DNA from: Spirogloea muscicola
Lineage: Eukaryota; Streptophyta; Zygnematophyceae; Spirogloeales; Spirogloeaceae
Assembly (NCBI GenBank): GCA_009602725.1
Contig: WELB01000245.1
Coordinates: forward strand, 117,263-181,262
Direction of reading: 5' to 3'
DNA length: 64,000 nt
Below the pieces are notes generated by a model. That model saw only the letters and a list, made by a program, of their open reading frames with translations. It made no database searches and had not been told where the DNA came from. Positions 1-11,601 of this stretch are shown piece after piece; the stretch's first letter is position 1, and each line of letters starts with the position of its first letter. The position numbers and the translations under genes are program-made.

Positions 1-444
1 TACCACCAAAGCAAGAACGTTGGAGCTTAAACATAAGAGCAGGAATCAAGGTAAGTCGGCCCAGAATTGCATAGGAGTCAGGAGATTAAGAAGATAACCA
101 AGTCCAATTTGGCCATAGCGCTCGCAGCCCTTGAGGGCATTAACACAGAAATATTTGTACTAATGATTGCTAAAGCAACTAGAATCTGGAGCTTGGCGAG
201 CACCATGGAGCTGACGGCTAGTACTGCTCATCCTGCTGCCAAGGCGAGGCAAAGGCAAGAGCTTCACCCCGGGGCAATGGCCGAGTACATAGCTGTACCG
301 ATCGAGCGTCGATGTGAGCTCAGTGAGGACGCTGGTGAAGAACTCCGCCTCATCTGCCAGCGCATCCACCTTGGCGCCGCCAATGAGCCGACCACGGCCA
401 GCGCTGATTCAGTATAACACCAGAACTAGCCGTTGTCTTCTCAT

Positions 445-3400
445 TCATGTAGTTATCTTATCTAACTGCTCACCATAATCTCTCCTCAAAGCCTTTACCT
501 CCTGCTCGGCATGCTGCAGATTGTCGGCCTGGACGCGTGCTGCGGCCTGGCTCATGCTGAGAGCCTGGTGCATCTCCTCCACCTGTCGCTGCGCGCTGTC
601 CAGCCTGCGACGCCGGTGGCAGTGGCCACGGCCATGGCCAAGTGGAGCACGTCAGGTTGCGCGATTGCTTGGCATGAGCTGAGGCGCCAGAGGCGCCTGG
701 CAGCGATGGTCAAGAAGCTGCACCTGGACTGGAGGGCCACCGCAGCCTGGGCAGCGCCGTCGGCCTCAGCCTGCAGCAGCGCTGCTTGAGCAATGCCTGC
801 CATGGTCTCGGCAGCGAGCCGCATCGTCTCGGCCTCGGCGGCAGCGGCCCGCCTCTCCAGGCCCGCCGCCGCCGCTTCAAGCTCGCCAATCGCCTCCGCC
901 GCCCGTCGCCGCTCGCCGACCAGCGACGCTGCCGCTGCAGCAGCGGCGGCCTCAGCACCCGCCCTTGCTAGCTGCTCCTCCACCACTGCCGATTCTGCTG
1001 CTGCCAGTGCCGCCTTCACAGACGCCAATGCCGCTTCCGCCGCCGCCAAGCCATCCCGTAGCACTGCCGCAGCCTCCTGCTCCACCGCTAGGGCCGCCGC
1101 ATGGCGGTTGGCGTGCTCATCCAGTGCCACCTCTGCTCGCAGCCGCTCCTTGGCCAGCGATGATGCTGCATTGGAAGCGGACGCCTCCACGACTACCCGT
1201 GCCTGTGCCAACTCCGCCTCGAGCGTCGCCAGGCGGCCACTCAGCACCGTCATTGCTGCCTCACCACCTCCATCTGCGACTTCGTCATCGCTGCCATCGC
1301 CAAGCAGTGCCTCTGCCCAACAGAGGAGCCGCTCAGCCTGCGCCCGGCGGTACGCGCTGCTCGCATTACGCAGGTCGTCTTCAGTGAGCGCCGGCTCCTC
1401 CGCCGCTGCCGCTGTCTCGCCATCGACATGTTCACCGCCGCTGCCGTCATCAGCCCCGGCAATGCTGCTATCCTCGTCGGCTGCCACCACTGCCATCCCA
1501 TCTCTGCCGGGCTCCTCCTTGCCAAGTGCAGCGCGTAGTTCACTGACGAGCCGCCGCAGCGCCGCCTCCCAGCCATCCCCGTCGCTGCCATCTCCGCCAT
1601 CGCTGACATTGCTGCGACCGCTTGCTGTAGCGCCACTCAGAGCATCCTTGCCGATGCTTGCTGGGTCCACGGAGCTGCCGCCATTGCCGTCCTGCTGCTG
1701 CCCTGCCAAGGACAGCGTCGCAGCCAGCGCAGCCCGCTCGCCGCTCGGCTCCGCCTCCAGCACGGCGAAGCGCTTTGCTGCGCGAGAGAGGACCCGCCGC
1801 AGCGCCGCCACCTCGCCACCGTGGTTGGCGAGCATCGAGTCGCTCTTGCTCGCCTGAGCCGCCAGCTCCCCCAGCCGCCCAGCCACTAACTTGGATGCCG
1901 CCACCACCGCCGCCGCCGGTGCCAACTGCACCCCCTCCTCTGGCAGCTGCATCTCCATAGCCTCGTACTCGGCAGCCGTCGGTCGTGCCACGGCCAGACA
2001 TTCCGCCATGAACTCCAGCTGACGCCGGAAGTCCTCCGCCTCCTTCTTTGCCGCCTCTGTGGCTGCTGCAGCCGCTGCCGCTGCTGCTTCGCGCTTGGCA
2101 GCGAGCACCGCCCGGCTTGCTACAAGCTCGCCAGCGGCCTCCTCAAAGTGCTGCCGCAGCGCCACCTCCGTCGCCTCGCCCGCCGCTCGCACCGCCGCCG
2201 CCATGTCGAGCGTTTGTTGAAGCTGCTCCTCCCTCTGCTCAGCGCTCCTCGCCAACAGCTTGGCTGCCCGCCGCTCCTCCAGCACCGCCTCCTGCGCCGC
2301 CACCAGCTCGCGAGCGGCCTCGTCCAGCTGACGGCGCTGCTCCGCCTGCGCCTCCGCCGCTCTGGTCGCCATCTCCTCAACCGCGCCCTGCTGTCGGAAG
2401 TCCGTAAACGCCAGCGCCGCCGCCGCCTCCGCTGCCCGGCTCTCCAGCTTCCGCGGCGCATCGGCGACCAGGTCCTGCTCGAGGCCAGCAGCCAGCGCCC
2501 TGGCTTCATCGCGGGCTTCGTCGCTCCGCCGGCGGTCTTCGCGGGCCTCCTCTGCCGCCGCCAGGGCCGCGGCCTCCGCAGCCTCCTCGGAGGCCCGCCG
2601 CTCGACCTCCACCGCAGCCTGCGCCGCCGCCGCCACTGGCGGCTCGGCCTCGCCCAGCTCGCCGCCGCTGCGGAGCTGCCAGGCCTCAAGCCGGCTCTCT
2701 TCCGGCAGCGCGACGATGGCCTGGCGCTGGCTGCTGCGCTCCGCCAACTGGGCGCCCACATCACGTTGGCGGTCTGTGGAGGTCTGCTCCGTGTGGCCTT
2801 CCAGCTCGCCGAGATCCTCGTCGAGCTCGGAGGCCAGCTTTTCTGGGGCCCCCCCTTCCTCCTCCTCCTCTCCCCCCTCCTCCTCCTCCTCCTCCTCTCC
2901 CCCCTCCTCCTCCTCCTCCTCCTCCTCCTCCTTTCCCTCCTCTTCCTCCTCCTCCTCCTCCTCCTCTTCCTTTCCCTCCTCCTTCCCTCCTCCTCCATCC
3001 TCCCTCCCTCCTCCGCCGTCCTCTCTCCCTCTTTCCTCCTCCCCCCGCCCTCCCTCCAGCTCCCCAGGACTCTCGAAGCCCTGCTTTTCTGGGCCCTCCT
3101 CCTCCTCCACCTCCTCCCCCTCCTCCCTCCCTCCTCCGCCGTCCTCTCTCCCTCTTTCCTCCTCCCCCCGCCCTCCCTCCAGCTCCCCAGGACTCTCGAA
3201 GCCCTGCTTTTCTGGGCCCTCCTCCTCCTCCACCTCCTCCCCCTCCTCCCTCCCTCCTCCGCCGTCCTCTCTCCCTCTTTCCTCCTCCCCCCGCCCTCCC
3301 TCCAGCTCCCCAGGACTCTCGAAGCCCTGCTTTTCTGGGCCCTCCTCCTCCTCCACCTCCTCCCCCTCCTCCCTCCCTCCTCCGCCGTCCTCTCTCCCTC

Positions 3401-3479
3401 GTCCGTCCTTCCCCCGCCCTCCCTCCTCCTTCCCTCGTCCTCCGCCCTCCTCGTAGAGCCTCACCAGCTCCTTGACCAT
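445..3479 (-). CDS. Long acidic-repeat / coiled-coil protein, function unknown
   Basis: Proposed exons read 3479-724 and 595-445, about 968 residues. The splice (donor after 724, acceptor before 595) joins ...VALQS to SAQRQVEEMHQAL and keeps the heptad-like pattern, whereas reading through gives non-helical sequence. Order: a short N-terminus beginning MVKELVRLYEE; a Gly/Arg/Glu region holding a 41-residue tandem repeat; poly-Glu tracts; then about 600 residues rich in Ala, Glu, Arg and Gln that look like long alpha-helical coiled coil. This composition suggests a structural or scaffold protein; no catalytic motif is visible. A possible donor (GTGAGC) lies at 473, and a further coding-looking stretch at about 160-385 (contains DALADEAEFF and TSTLDRYSYVL) could be a downstream exon, so the C-terminus is uncertain. 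The true start could also be in an upstream exon. The opposite strand is open over much of this length because of composition only. Confidence 0.6.
2848..3000 (-). repeat. CCT/GGA low-complexity tract encoding poly-Glu
   Basis: Nearly uninterrupted CTCCTC triplets on the plus strand read as Glu runs broken by Gly on the minus strand. It lies inside the coiled-coil gene next to the 41-residue repeat. Confidence 0.9.
3001..3400 (-). repeat. 123-bp coding tandem repeat (41 residues), three copies plus a partial fourth
   Basis: Near-identical units begin at 3001, 3124 and 3247, with a truncated fourth at 3370. On the minus strand each encodes GPEKQGFESPGEL followed by Gly/Arg/Glu-rich sequence. 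The period is an exact multiple of three, so copy-number change would not shift the frame of the host gene. Confidence 0.95.
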
Positions 3480-3502
3480 ACCATCCCCAGGACCCGCCGC
3501 CN

Positions 3503-3535
<33 letters not shown>

Positions 3536-3540
3536 AGGCG
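3503..3540. repeat. (CGG)n run beside a single ambiguous base
   Basis: A CGG-triplet run immediately follows an N at 3502, just upstream of the start codon of the coiled-coil gene. The N may mark an unresolved repeat length in the assembly. Confidence 0.85.
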
Positions 3541-3599
3541 GACGGGCCACGGGGTTCGCTCGGCTTGACGTGGCTGCCAGCGTGGCTGCAGATTAGCTA

Positions 3600-5554
3600 T
3601 CTCTCCGGCCGAAGTCGTCAGATAGTACTGTTTCTCGACTGACGAGTTCGGCGAGCGGACGAGCTGGCTCTCCGACGTGGCAACGCCGGCCGAAGATAGT
3701 CCTACTTGGCGCGCGCCAGCCACGTCAGAGGGAGCCACGTCAGAACGGCTCGTCCAGTAGAGGGTGATGGCTGTGGTTGGCCAGCCCAGAGGAAAGAATA
3801 CAATTATAAAACATAAACGAGGTTGGGCCGACATGCGGCTCGTCCTGTATACTTTCCGTGCATTAATGTCTCGACGTCATCTTTCTTGGGTTGTCAACGA
3901 GCCACTTGCTTTGGTTGGACTTTGGCGAAGAGGGAAAGCACGTACAAAAGAGAGAGAGGCGAACCGGTGCGCATGAGTTGCAAGGGAGGCCGAGTCATGC
4001 CGTCACACTGTCCAGGCAAGAGCTAGTGCAGAGGATGGGGCTACCCAATGCGAAGCCCTTTGCTAAGCGGGGCAAAGGTAACACTGGGAAAGCCGGCTGA
4101 AAGGGTGACTTCAGTACCCACAAGTGAGCAACACAGATTGGACTGGCTAACCTGGGGAGCCGGAGCACCGCCACTTCCAGAAGGGGATGGAGACGTATGC
4201 AGGGGTCTCCAGAGCTGCGCTTTGGAGCTGGCCTTGCACCCGCTGCCCAAGTGGCAAGTAATCGTGATTATGTCAAATGTAGCACTCCTCGCTTACATTA
4301 GCGCTTCACCCTTTTATCAAATACGTGCAGATCTGTGGTGTGGGCCAATTTTGTATTTTGTCTTGGGCTCGAGGCAGTCACCCTCGTCATTTTGAAGCGT
4401 AAGCATCATGGCCTGTGTCGTATCAGCCTGGTGGCGCGTGGCACGATTTATGCCGGCACGTGTGCGTGTCTGCCACCGTTATTGTTGTCTTCATTCAATT
4501 CTTTGGCACAAGTGGTCCCTGTAGACCACCTGGATCTTCCGGACGTTATCCCTTCTCCTGAGGAGAAACAGCTCTATGGAAGTAAGGCAATGGCGGGGAG
4601 AGGCCTACCCAAAAGCTTCAACAAGGTCCGTAAGGCGGGAAGGCGCAACCCAGAGACCTGCCCTCCGTGACTTATGCAGATGAAGGCTCAGTGACCTCCT
4701 AAACAACACATGCAGATCGGAGTAGGTAGAGGGCGGAAAGCGTCGCCCTCTCAAAAGGAGGCAGCAGCTAAGGTGCAGCCTGCCTGCAAGCGCACGGCAA
4801 ACGCCAGATTCGGTGCACCTGAGCGAGCGACCCGGTGGCATTGGAGCCGGGCTGCTCGGTCTGCAGCCCTTGAAAGCGGGTTACGGGACGCCGAGCAAGA
4901 TGCTGGAGTGTATCGAGCCAGCAAGTCCCATATGCATCGTGGATATCAATCACAAGCGCGACGAAATGTCGCCAGCAAGGGTGACCTGCGAATGTCCGCT
5001 CCTGGGCACGGGCTGCGTAACTGACTGCATAGCCCGCCTCCTCCGCCAATAGTAGTGATGGGGAGTGGCCTGTCCGCCAGCGATTGAGTCCTGCGACGAC
5101 CATTTATGCATGTGGCACCGAGCTGAATGGCTACTCCTGCCGGATTCGCCAGCACATGCGAGGGTCTGCTCAGCAAACAGATTGACCACGCCTGCGTTTG
5201 TGTCTCATGGATTTAGTAATAAACATAGGAATAGAACCTGGCGAACCCTTCTAGCGTCCGCTTGAGGGCCTATTTGATGATGCAGTCTGCTGTCTGCCGC
5301 GCTCCGCGGCCTACAGTAAAAGGCAGCAGCAGGCGACGTTGCCGCCCAGCGAGAGCGCCAGCATGCGCAGGCATGCAATTAATCCCTGCAATGCCAAGAG
5401 CAAGTAAGCAGCCAATGGCTGGCCCTCGACAACACGGGAGGCCACCCTCTAGGTCCGACTTCCGTCAAGCAATGCTGTTAGCCAGCAGGCCGAGCAGCCG
5501 CCCATGCCAGGAGCCGCAAGCTAAGCTTGCATATGCCCAAGCTTACACCTGCCC
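3600..5554. other. Gene-free interval with decayed repeat copies
   Basis: I see no convincing exon here. The stretch holds fragments of the dispersed family that dominates 16.8-26.5 and 52.9-58.5 kb: a GGCCAGCCC hairpin-type fragment near 3770, an inverted tail copy at about 4090-4190, and a longer inverted copy at about 4690-5000. Confidence 0.6.
4690..5000 (-). mobile_element. Degraded copy of the dispersed reading-frame family, longest minus-strand copy
   Basis: Read on the minus strand, this stretch contains DIHDAYGTCWLDTLQHLARR and then GSNATGSLAQVHRI. After a frameshift comes TYSDLHVLFRRSL. These parallel DVHGAFGSRWLDLIQRLARQ, GFNAAGSLAQVFRM and SYSDLMLLTRGY in the copy at 53396-53693. 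Similarity at the amino-acid level across two diverged copies supports a once-translated element. It is clearly broken here. Confidence 0.65.
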
Positions 5555-6909
5555 TCAGGCAAGCGGTGTTGGCATGGGGCTCGCGAGCGACCGGGCAGCC
5601 GCATCCTCGCTTGGCTGCACGCCAGCCCCACTATCAGTGGTGCCAGTGCCACTATCCCAGCCCCATTCTGCTGGCGCTTTGCCACGTCGCCACCGCGCCT
5701 CCTCCTCCTCAGCCGTCATCACCTCGGCACCCCCGCTGACTGCCACGGGCTCCACCGGACCACTGACACCTCCGCTGAGGGCCCCATCGCTATGACCATC
5801 AACATCTGGTCGGCCGCTGCCGTTGGGATTGTTATTGGTTCCTCCCAGGCCGAGCTCGGTGGAGCTCTGGCGTAGCATCTTGGCCTTGCGGAACTCGTCG
5901 TAGTGCTTCTTGCGGTGCTCCTTGAAAGAGAGCCGGCGGCCTGCCGCTACCGCCGCCTCGGAGCCGCTCTCTGAGGAGTAGTCACAATGCTCCCGGTCCC
6001 AGTCGGAGGTGTCGTCCTCGGACGACGCCCAACCAGAGGAGCCCTGCCGTTGCAGGTGCAGCGCCAAGCCTTGCCCGTGACCAGCACTAGCGTTACTGGA
6101 CGTGGATGCGAGCTCCGAAAGCGCCGTGCGGACCTCGTCAGCATTGCACCCTTGGCTGGCGGCCTCTGCTGGGTAGGGAGACATGGATTCTGGCGATGTT
6201 GAGGGAGGCAGAAGGAGGAGAAGTGGAGCTGAGTAGTAAGGCGGGTGTATCGTGGTAGCGGAAGGACGAGCACGGGAGAGAGGAGGCCAGGGAAGCAAAC
6301 GCAATGGGCAGGAAGAGAGGGAGGGGGACAGGGGAAGAGCAGAGACTGGAGGGAGGCAAGGAGAGAGCCTCAGATAAAAATGGAGAGGCTGAGAGCTCAA
6401 GAAGAGGAGAGAGGGTGGAGCAGAGAGAACGAGATAGCGTCTAATGGAGATTCAAGAGGTGGAGGAGAAAGGGCGCTAGCTCTATAGAGGACACGGTAGG
6501 GGTTTGGATGCTAGGAGGAGAGAGAGAGAGAGAGAGAGAGCTGCGGTGTAGGTGTTGTTCGGGCGCGGCTCACCCTCGTCGAAGCTGTACGCATGGTATG
6601 GCGTCTTGGGCTCGTCAATCTTCTGCTTGGGCAGCCGCGTGGTCTCCAGATGGTCCAAGTTCTCCTCATCCCACACCACCCGGCGCCTGCAACAACCACG
6701 GTCGCGGCTCAACCATGGACTAATGAAGTTTATGATGACGGCCTTGCTGGCGGAAACAGTGGAGGGAAGTGCATGACAAGGAACGAAGCTTGCAGGAAGA
6801 AAAGATGGAAGGTAACAGAAGAGACGGTGGAGGGTGGAGAGAGGGGACAAGGCTGGGCTGCTAACCGCCTGGGCTTGCCGTCAGAGCGATGCTTGGGCGC
6901 GGTCGCCAT
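5555..6909 (-). CDS. Protein phosphatase inhibitor 2 (IPP-2 family)
   Basis: Exons read 6909-6866, 6686-6574 and 6189-5555, giving 263 residues with all phases closing. The N-terminus holds RRVVWDEENL and later KIDEPKTPYHAYSFDEG, matching the family signature (WDE...L followed by K-I-x-E-P-K-T-P-Y) that contacts protein phosphatase 1. The last exon holds RRLSFKEHRKKHYDEFRKAK, the family's C-terminal PP1-binding helix. In the family this protein binds and regulates type-1 phosphatase in cytosol and nucleus, and phosphorylation at the P-x-T-P site releases inhibition; that threonine is present in EPKTPYH. The C-terminal 90 residues are Gly/Ser/Ala-rich and acidic and less typical. The short first exon and its donor (GTTAGC) are inferred from frame and from the resulting KPRRRRVVW junction. 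Confidence 0.85.
6513..6541. repeat. (GA)n microsatellite
   Basis: Uninterrupted GA dinucleotides inside intron 2 of the phosphatase-inhibitor gene. Confidence 0.95.
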
Positions 6910-8013
6910 GGCGGCGGCGCCCACTTGGGGGCTTTCAGTGGTCTGGTTCGACGGCTGGCTTGGGAAGACGTCTTGCCAAAATCGCTGGCAAACTGCGAAG
7001 TGGGTCTGAGGTGGCGAGACGAAAAGGGCAACACAAAGGGGTGCAGGAGCGCAGGAGAGAGACAGAGAGAGGGAAGAGGACGAGAGAGAGAGCGAGGGCT
7101 TCGAGCGAGAGAGAGGGCGGCCAGAGGAGGAGCGGCGGCGGCGGCTCTGCTGGGGAGGGGCTGGAGGGTGGTGGGGAGGTCTTTCTAGGCTGCCTTTCCA
7201 CAGCCCTCTTACTTTCTGTATAATTTGTGGGCTTGTTGGGTTCACCCGTAGGTACTGACGCCACACTGTTACCTTAGCCACCTTAGCATAGGGCTTCGTT
7301 TCATGTAGCCCTTTATTAGCACTAGCTTTGGCCCGAACAACGTATTGGCTCGAAATTGCTCACCATCTCAGGGGGGTTGGGGTGGTGGGGAGGCCAGGTT
7401 AGCGTGGGTTAGCCAGAACTGTCTCCGGTTGGGCACTCCAGTCAGCCAGGAGCGGTGACGGGGACCGCCAGGGACGAGAACCAGGTGACGGCTGCCGTCA
7501 GATAGACTAGGCCATCCCGTGATCTCGGAGTTCGAACGTGGGTGCTTTGGGCAGCCACCGCCACATTCAGGTCAGGTTAAGTTAACCCGGTTGAGACTGG
7601 ATAACTGTGGCTGAGTTTGGTTTTCATCCCCTCCTTCCCTCCTCCTCTCCTCTCCTTACCTCCCTCCTCCCTCCCTCTCTCTCTACAACCCTCCCGCCGG
7701 CTCCCAACCTGCCAGAACCATGAACCCTACAAACTCCTTCACCTTGATCCTTACATAGAAACGATAAGCCCTGAACCCAATTCCCTGATGCCTGCGCCTG
7801 GCTGCGGCAGCGGCACCTGCGGCGCGGCCTTCAGCACCACCTTTCTGCTGTCCTGCGTGCGGCTGCAGCAACCGTGCCGAGGTGGTGTGTGATCAGGGCA
7901 CCTGGCATGCATACTTATGTGTGACTGACACTTGTATAGACATGGTCATTATTGTGAACCTCGCAACGAATGCCCAACAAAACCTGGAGGTAAGAGAGTT
8001 GCGGCGGCCGCAG
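6910..8013. other. Gene-free interval between the phosphatase inhibitor and the transporter
   Basis: It contains the 5' flank of the inhibitor gene (purine-rich, GAGA-like from 7050 to 7110). A GGTT/CCAG-rich patch at 7380-7600 includes a GTTCGAAC palindrome. A CT-rich tract lies at 7620-7690. The missing first exon of the transporter gene probably lies here; a candidate start is the ATG at 7788, but I could not prove a splice. Confidence 0.5.
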
Positions 8014-10624
8014 CAGCGGGGCGCTGTAGATGGCAGCCGCGCCGGCAGCGCCGCTGGCGGGGCGCGCCGCCGGCGGATGTGGGAGCCGGCCGGGAGGCGG
8101 CGGTGGCGCGGGCCCTGCTGCTGCTGGTGCCGCTCGCGTGGGGCACGTATGGCCCCGCGCTGCGCTTCGCCTACGGCTTGCCCGTCGCTCCCCGGCCCGC
8201 CGCCCTCACGCTCGCCCGCAAAGGTCGCTCTGCCGCTGGTCGCCACACCCTCTGCAGAGCTAGGCTCGTAATCAAACCAAAACCCTAAAACCCCTACCCT
8301 ACACTCCAAACTCTAACCCTGAACCCTGAGCAGATTCTCAGGTGACTTTGTTCTTGATGGACTTTAAGTGCAGCTGCGGTTTTCTCCGCCGCTCTGACTT
8401 TCTGCCATCTTTGCCGAGTGCAGCCATCTCGGTGGCGGTCCTGCTGCTGCTGCTTCCAGCAGAGCGCGGAGCGCTGTCGCCGCCGCCGACCGGCCAGATT
8501 GACGACCACCGCGGAGCCTGCCCGGTTGACGAGGGCGCTGCCCGCCCGCCGATGGTAGCCGGCGTGTGGGGCCCCGCTGCTGAGCTCGGCCTGTGGACCT
8601 TCCTTGGCACCGCGCTGCAGGTCTTCCACCCTCCTCCCTCCCTCCGCCCCACTTGAGGCTCCATCACAACCTCCCTCTTCCACCTCCCTCATCCCCTCAT
8701 CACTGCACCCATGCGTGCGCTGAGGATAGCCTTGCACTGACCGACTAAGAAGCCCAGGAATAACGTCTGGTTCCCCCTTTCCCTGCTGGAGCAGCCCGAG
8801 ATTCACTCACCACATTGATCAACAACTACATTACCCCATACTGTCTTTGTCAAACGTATCTATGTATGGTGACCTCATTAGAGTCCTATGTCTGTCTAAG
8901 CTCCTGCACTTACCTATCTTTGGCGGTACACTTCTTATTTGGAAAGCTTGTATTTTACAAGCTCCAAATTTTTTGATTTTGACATGTGAGCTCCAAGTCA
9001 GAAGCTTAGCTCAAGGTCTAATGCATCAATGTAGCTATTCGCCAGCCTGACTGCAGCAGCTGGCCCGCCAAGGGTCGCCGCGGTGCTGCGCAGGCAGGCC
9101 TGGGGCCTCGAAAGCACGAGCGCAACGGCCGCCGGCGTGGCAATTCAGACAACGACTGTCATCGTGCCCGTGCTCGCCTCCCTCCTGCCACCACCCCGGC
9201 CACCTTCCAGCAGTGATAGTCCGCAGCCGGGGGCTGACAACAACGAGCATGCTCGCCAGCACGGCCGCCCGGCCGTCAGCCTGCGGTCGTGGGCGGCCGC
9301 TGCAACAGCCACAGCAGGCATGTCCGTCATGGCCCTCGCTGGCAGCGATGATGCTGCAGCAGCATCGCTACCTTCTGCAGACCTGAGGTGCGCCAGGCCG
9401 CAGTGCAGCAGCCACACACATCCCTCTGTCAGCCCTATCAAGCGATAGCCGGCTTACCTACTGCCTGTCTGTGGTCAAAAGCTTTCTATTTGAAGAACAA
9501 CTTAAGCATTTCAAGTATAAATAGCAATATGTGTGGGATGAATGAAGTAGAGTTGGTCCTATAAATTAGCCGTCTGAATATTGTGAGTAGAGCTGGATCA
9601 TGTATGTCGTTTGCTTCTTTGTCATACAAGCCCTGACCTGGCGTCGTTCGCTGCACCTCTGTGCTGGGGCAGCGGCATACCTGCCATCCTGGGCGCTGCC
9701 TTCTTCTACGCCCTCGGCACCGTGCGCCTGGGCAAACATGCTCGTGCTGCGCCGCCCGTGGCGCTTACCAGTGCCTCTACTGCCATCGGCCTGGGCCTCG
9801 CCGCCACCTGGGCCGTCGCCGACCTTGCCGCCCTCGTGCGTGATGGTGAGGGCGCTCAGAGCCCTATTGTGAGGACAAACTCAGCCCTTGACTGAAGCCG
9901 CCAAAAGTTTAAAACAATTCTTATGTCTCTCATGATCATTTCATTCCTATCAAAGTGTGTGCAAATTGAGAGCTCAAGCTCACTGATCCTTAACGCGAGC
10001 TGACAGATATCAGTGCAGTTGATATCACATCAACAAGAAATTGTCAGTTTGTGGGAATGCCAGGCCAGGACCTGAGCGTGGTGTGGGAGGCTTGGCGCGA
10101 GCCCATGCTGCTTGGCGCTGCAGCCTTCTCGGCTATTGTGCCAGGCGCGCTGGCGTCCCTCGCGCAGGCTGCAGGCCAACGGGCCGTGCCGGCGACCGAA
10201 GCCCAGGTCAGGCCATTGCTCCTGCTCTGAGCCTCCTTTGCTTTACCACCAAGTGGAGGATGGCAGCTTGTCAGTCTTGACCCTTGCTACCACTGTACAG
10301 ACGCTCGATCAAGACTGCATCACTGACGGAGCTTAACAATCAGTTCAAGCTTTCGCCATGCTGAACAATCAGTTCATGTGTTGCCATTGTACCCGATAGG
10401 TGTTCTACTCCATGCAGCCGCTCTGGTCTGCGCTCTTTGGGGCACTGCTGCTTGGCGACCGGCTGAGCCCTGCAGGGTGGGCTGGTGGCACAGCCGTCGT
10501 TGGCGCCGCCCTGCTGACCGGTGCGCCAGATAGTAAGGAGGAGTGCCAGCAGATGCCTGATGAGGAGGGGGCGGGGGCCATCGACCAGCCATCGAGGCCT
10601 GGGCGCAGTGACAATCAGCAGTAG
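8014..10624 (+). CDS. EamA/DMT-superfamily membrane transporter (5' exon not located)
   Basis: Supported exons: about 8014-8223, 8424-8620, 9098-9387, 9631-9845, 10064-10206 and 10400-10624. Spliced, they give hydrophobic helices typical of the drug/metabolite transporter fold. Examples are ALLLLVPLAWGTYGPALRF, ISVAVLLLLLP, VAIQTTTVIVPVLASLL, ILGAAFFYALGTVRLGK and VFYSMQPLWSALFGALLLGD; the last is the second EamA-repeat signature with the G-E/D-x-L-type end. Joining ...FLGTALQ to AWGLESTSATAAGV at 8620/9098 restores the conserved helix. The closest family I know is the plant EamA group that includes a plastid-predicted member, so an organellar membrane is possible. The substrate cannot be read from sequence. 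There is no in-frame ATG in the first supported exon, so translation must begin in an upstream exon. A proline-rich insert of about 30 residues (about 9195-9280) is unusual. Confidence 0.85.
8278..8330. repeat. Degenerate telomere-like CCCTAAA stretch
   Basis: Successive AACCCTAAAA, CCCCTACCCT, CTAACCCT and GAACCCT units lie in the first recognised intron of the transporter gene. It is one of several such stretches in this window. Confidence 0.7.
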
Positions 10625-11601
10625 CGCAGGACTAATTAGGAATGCCATGCATGTGCAGAACTACTTAGTGATCATAGTTCACTTATATCAAGATCTCAAT
10701 TGCTGTCAAAATTTGTTAACAGTTGTCACGCATTATTCTTTGTCCTTATATCCTTCGGATCTTCCCTCTCTTGCTCCTCCTTTATGCTTCATCTCTCCTT
10801 TTCTTATGCTGGTCTCTTCCTCCACTACCGCTGTATACGTGGTAAAGTGAATGGAAATTATGCATCTTGTGCCGATTGCCCCTCCTTCCTTACGTCCTCG
10901 CCATCTCCAGCTTCACTCTACTGCTCCTTCTCCCGCTCATAGGCAAATACTTTGTCAAGGGAATAACACATGTCATGTGTTAACCACATGTTGCGTGCCC
11001 GCTTGAAGCTTGCTTGGCTGGCTCGGGCGCCAGTGCTTGGCAGGAAGACACCTGCTCTTATTCTGCACCGATTGTACCAACAGTTCTTGACATTGGACAT
11101 GACAACATAATCCCAACTTTTCTTGTGCAAAACCTTGGGCTTTACAAAGGGGAGTGATGTGTAGCCCCTCGTTCACATGCAGCCCAGAGTTGCAGCTAAG
11201 GAGAGTCTTGGATGGCTCAGCATTTGGCAACGGATTTGCAGCAGACAAAAACTCCCTGGAAGAACCAAGACAGAATGCGGAGACTGCATCGGCGTCCTTG
11301 AGCTGAGCGCCTGCAAGCTTCAAGCTTCACGCAGCAATTGTGTGGCGCAGCACCAGCCATTAGAGGTCATTAATCTCCGCTAATATTGAGAACGACCTCA
11401 TGACTGCGACGCGCCAAACCATGGGCAAGCCACTCGTCCGCCCGTGCTTGCATGGCCGTCTCAGCAGCCCGGCACAGGCCCACCGCCGACGCTCAGCAGT
11501 GCAGCGACTGCCGTCAAGACGATCGCCAATGCTGCTCTTGCTGCTGCCGTGATCAACGCACTCAACACTCTTCCTCGCCATAGGCGTTTGCAGCGTTCGT
11601 G
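10625..11601. other. Gene-free interval between convergent genes
   Basis: I recognise neither genes nor repeats here. It should hold the 3' untranslated regions of the transporter (+) and the chaperonin (-). Confidence 0.6.

Noticed and set aside
793-3596. Long open frames on the plus strand opposite the coiled-coil gene (Ser/Ala- and Leu-rich)
   Set aside because: They mirror Ala/Glu/Arg codons of the minus-strand gene; GC-rich triplets leave other frames open, and the translations are low complexity without protein-like features.
5262-5795. 177-codon plus-strand frame
   Set aside because: It overlaps the last exon of phosphatase inhibitor 2 in antisense and shows no recognisable domain.
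7440-7540. Possible tRNA or pol III SINE because of a GTTCGAAC box
   Set aside because: No acceptor-stem pairing or convincing A box could be drawn, and no second copy was seen in the window.
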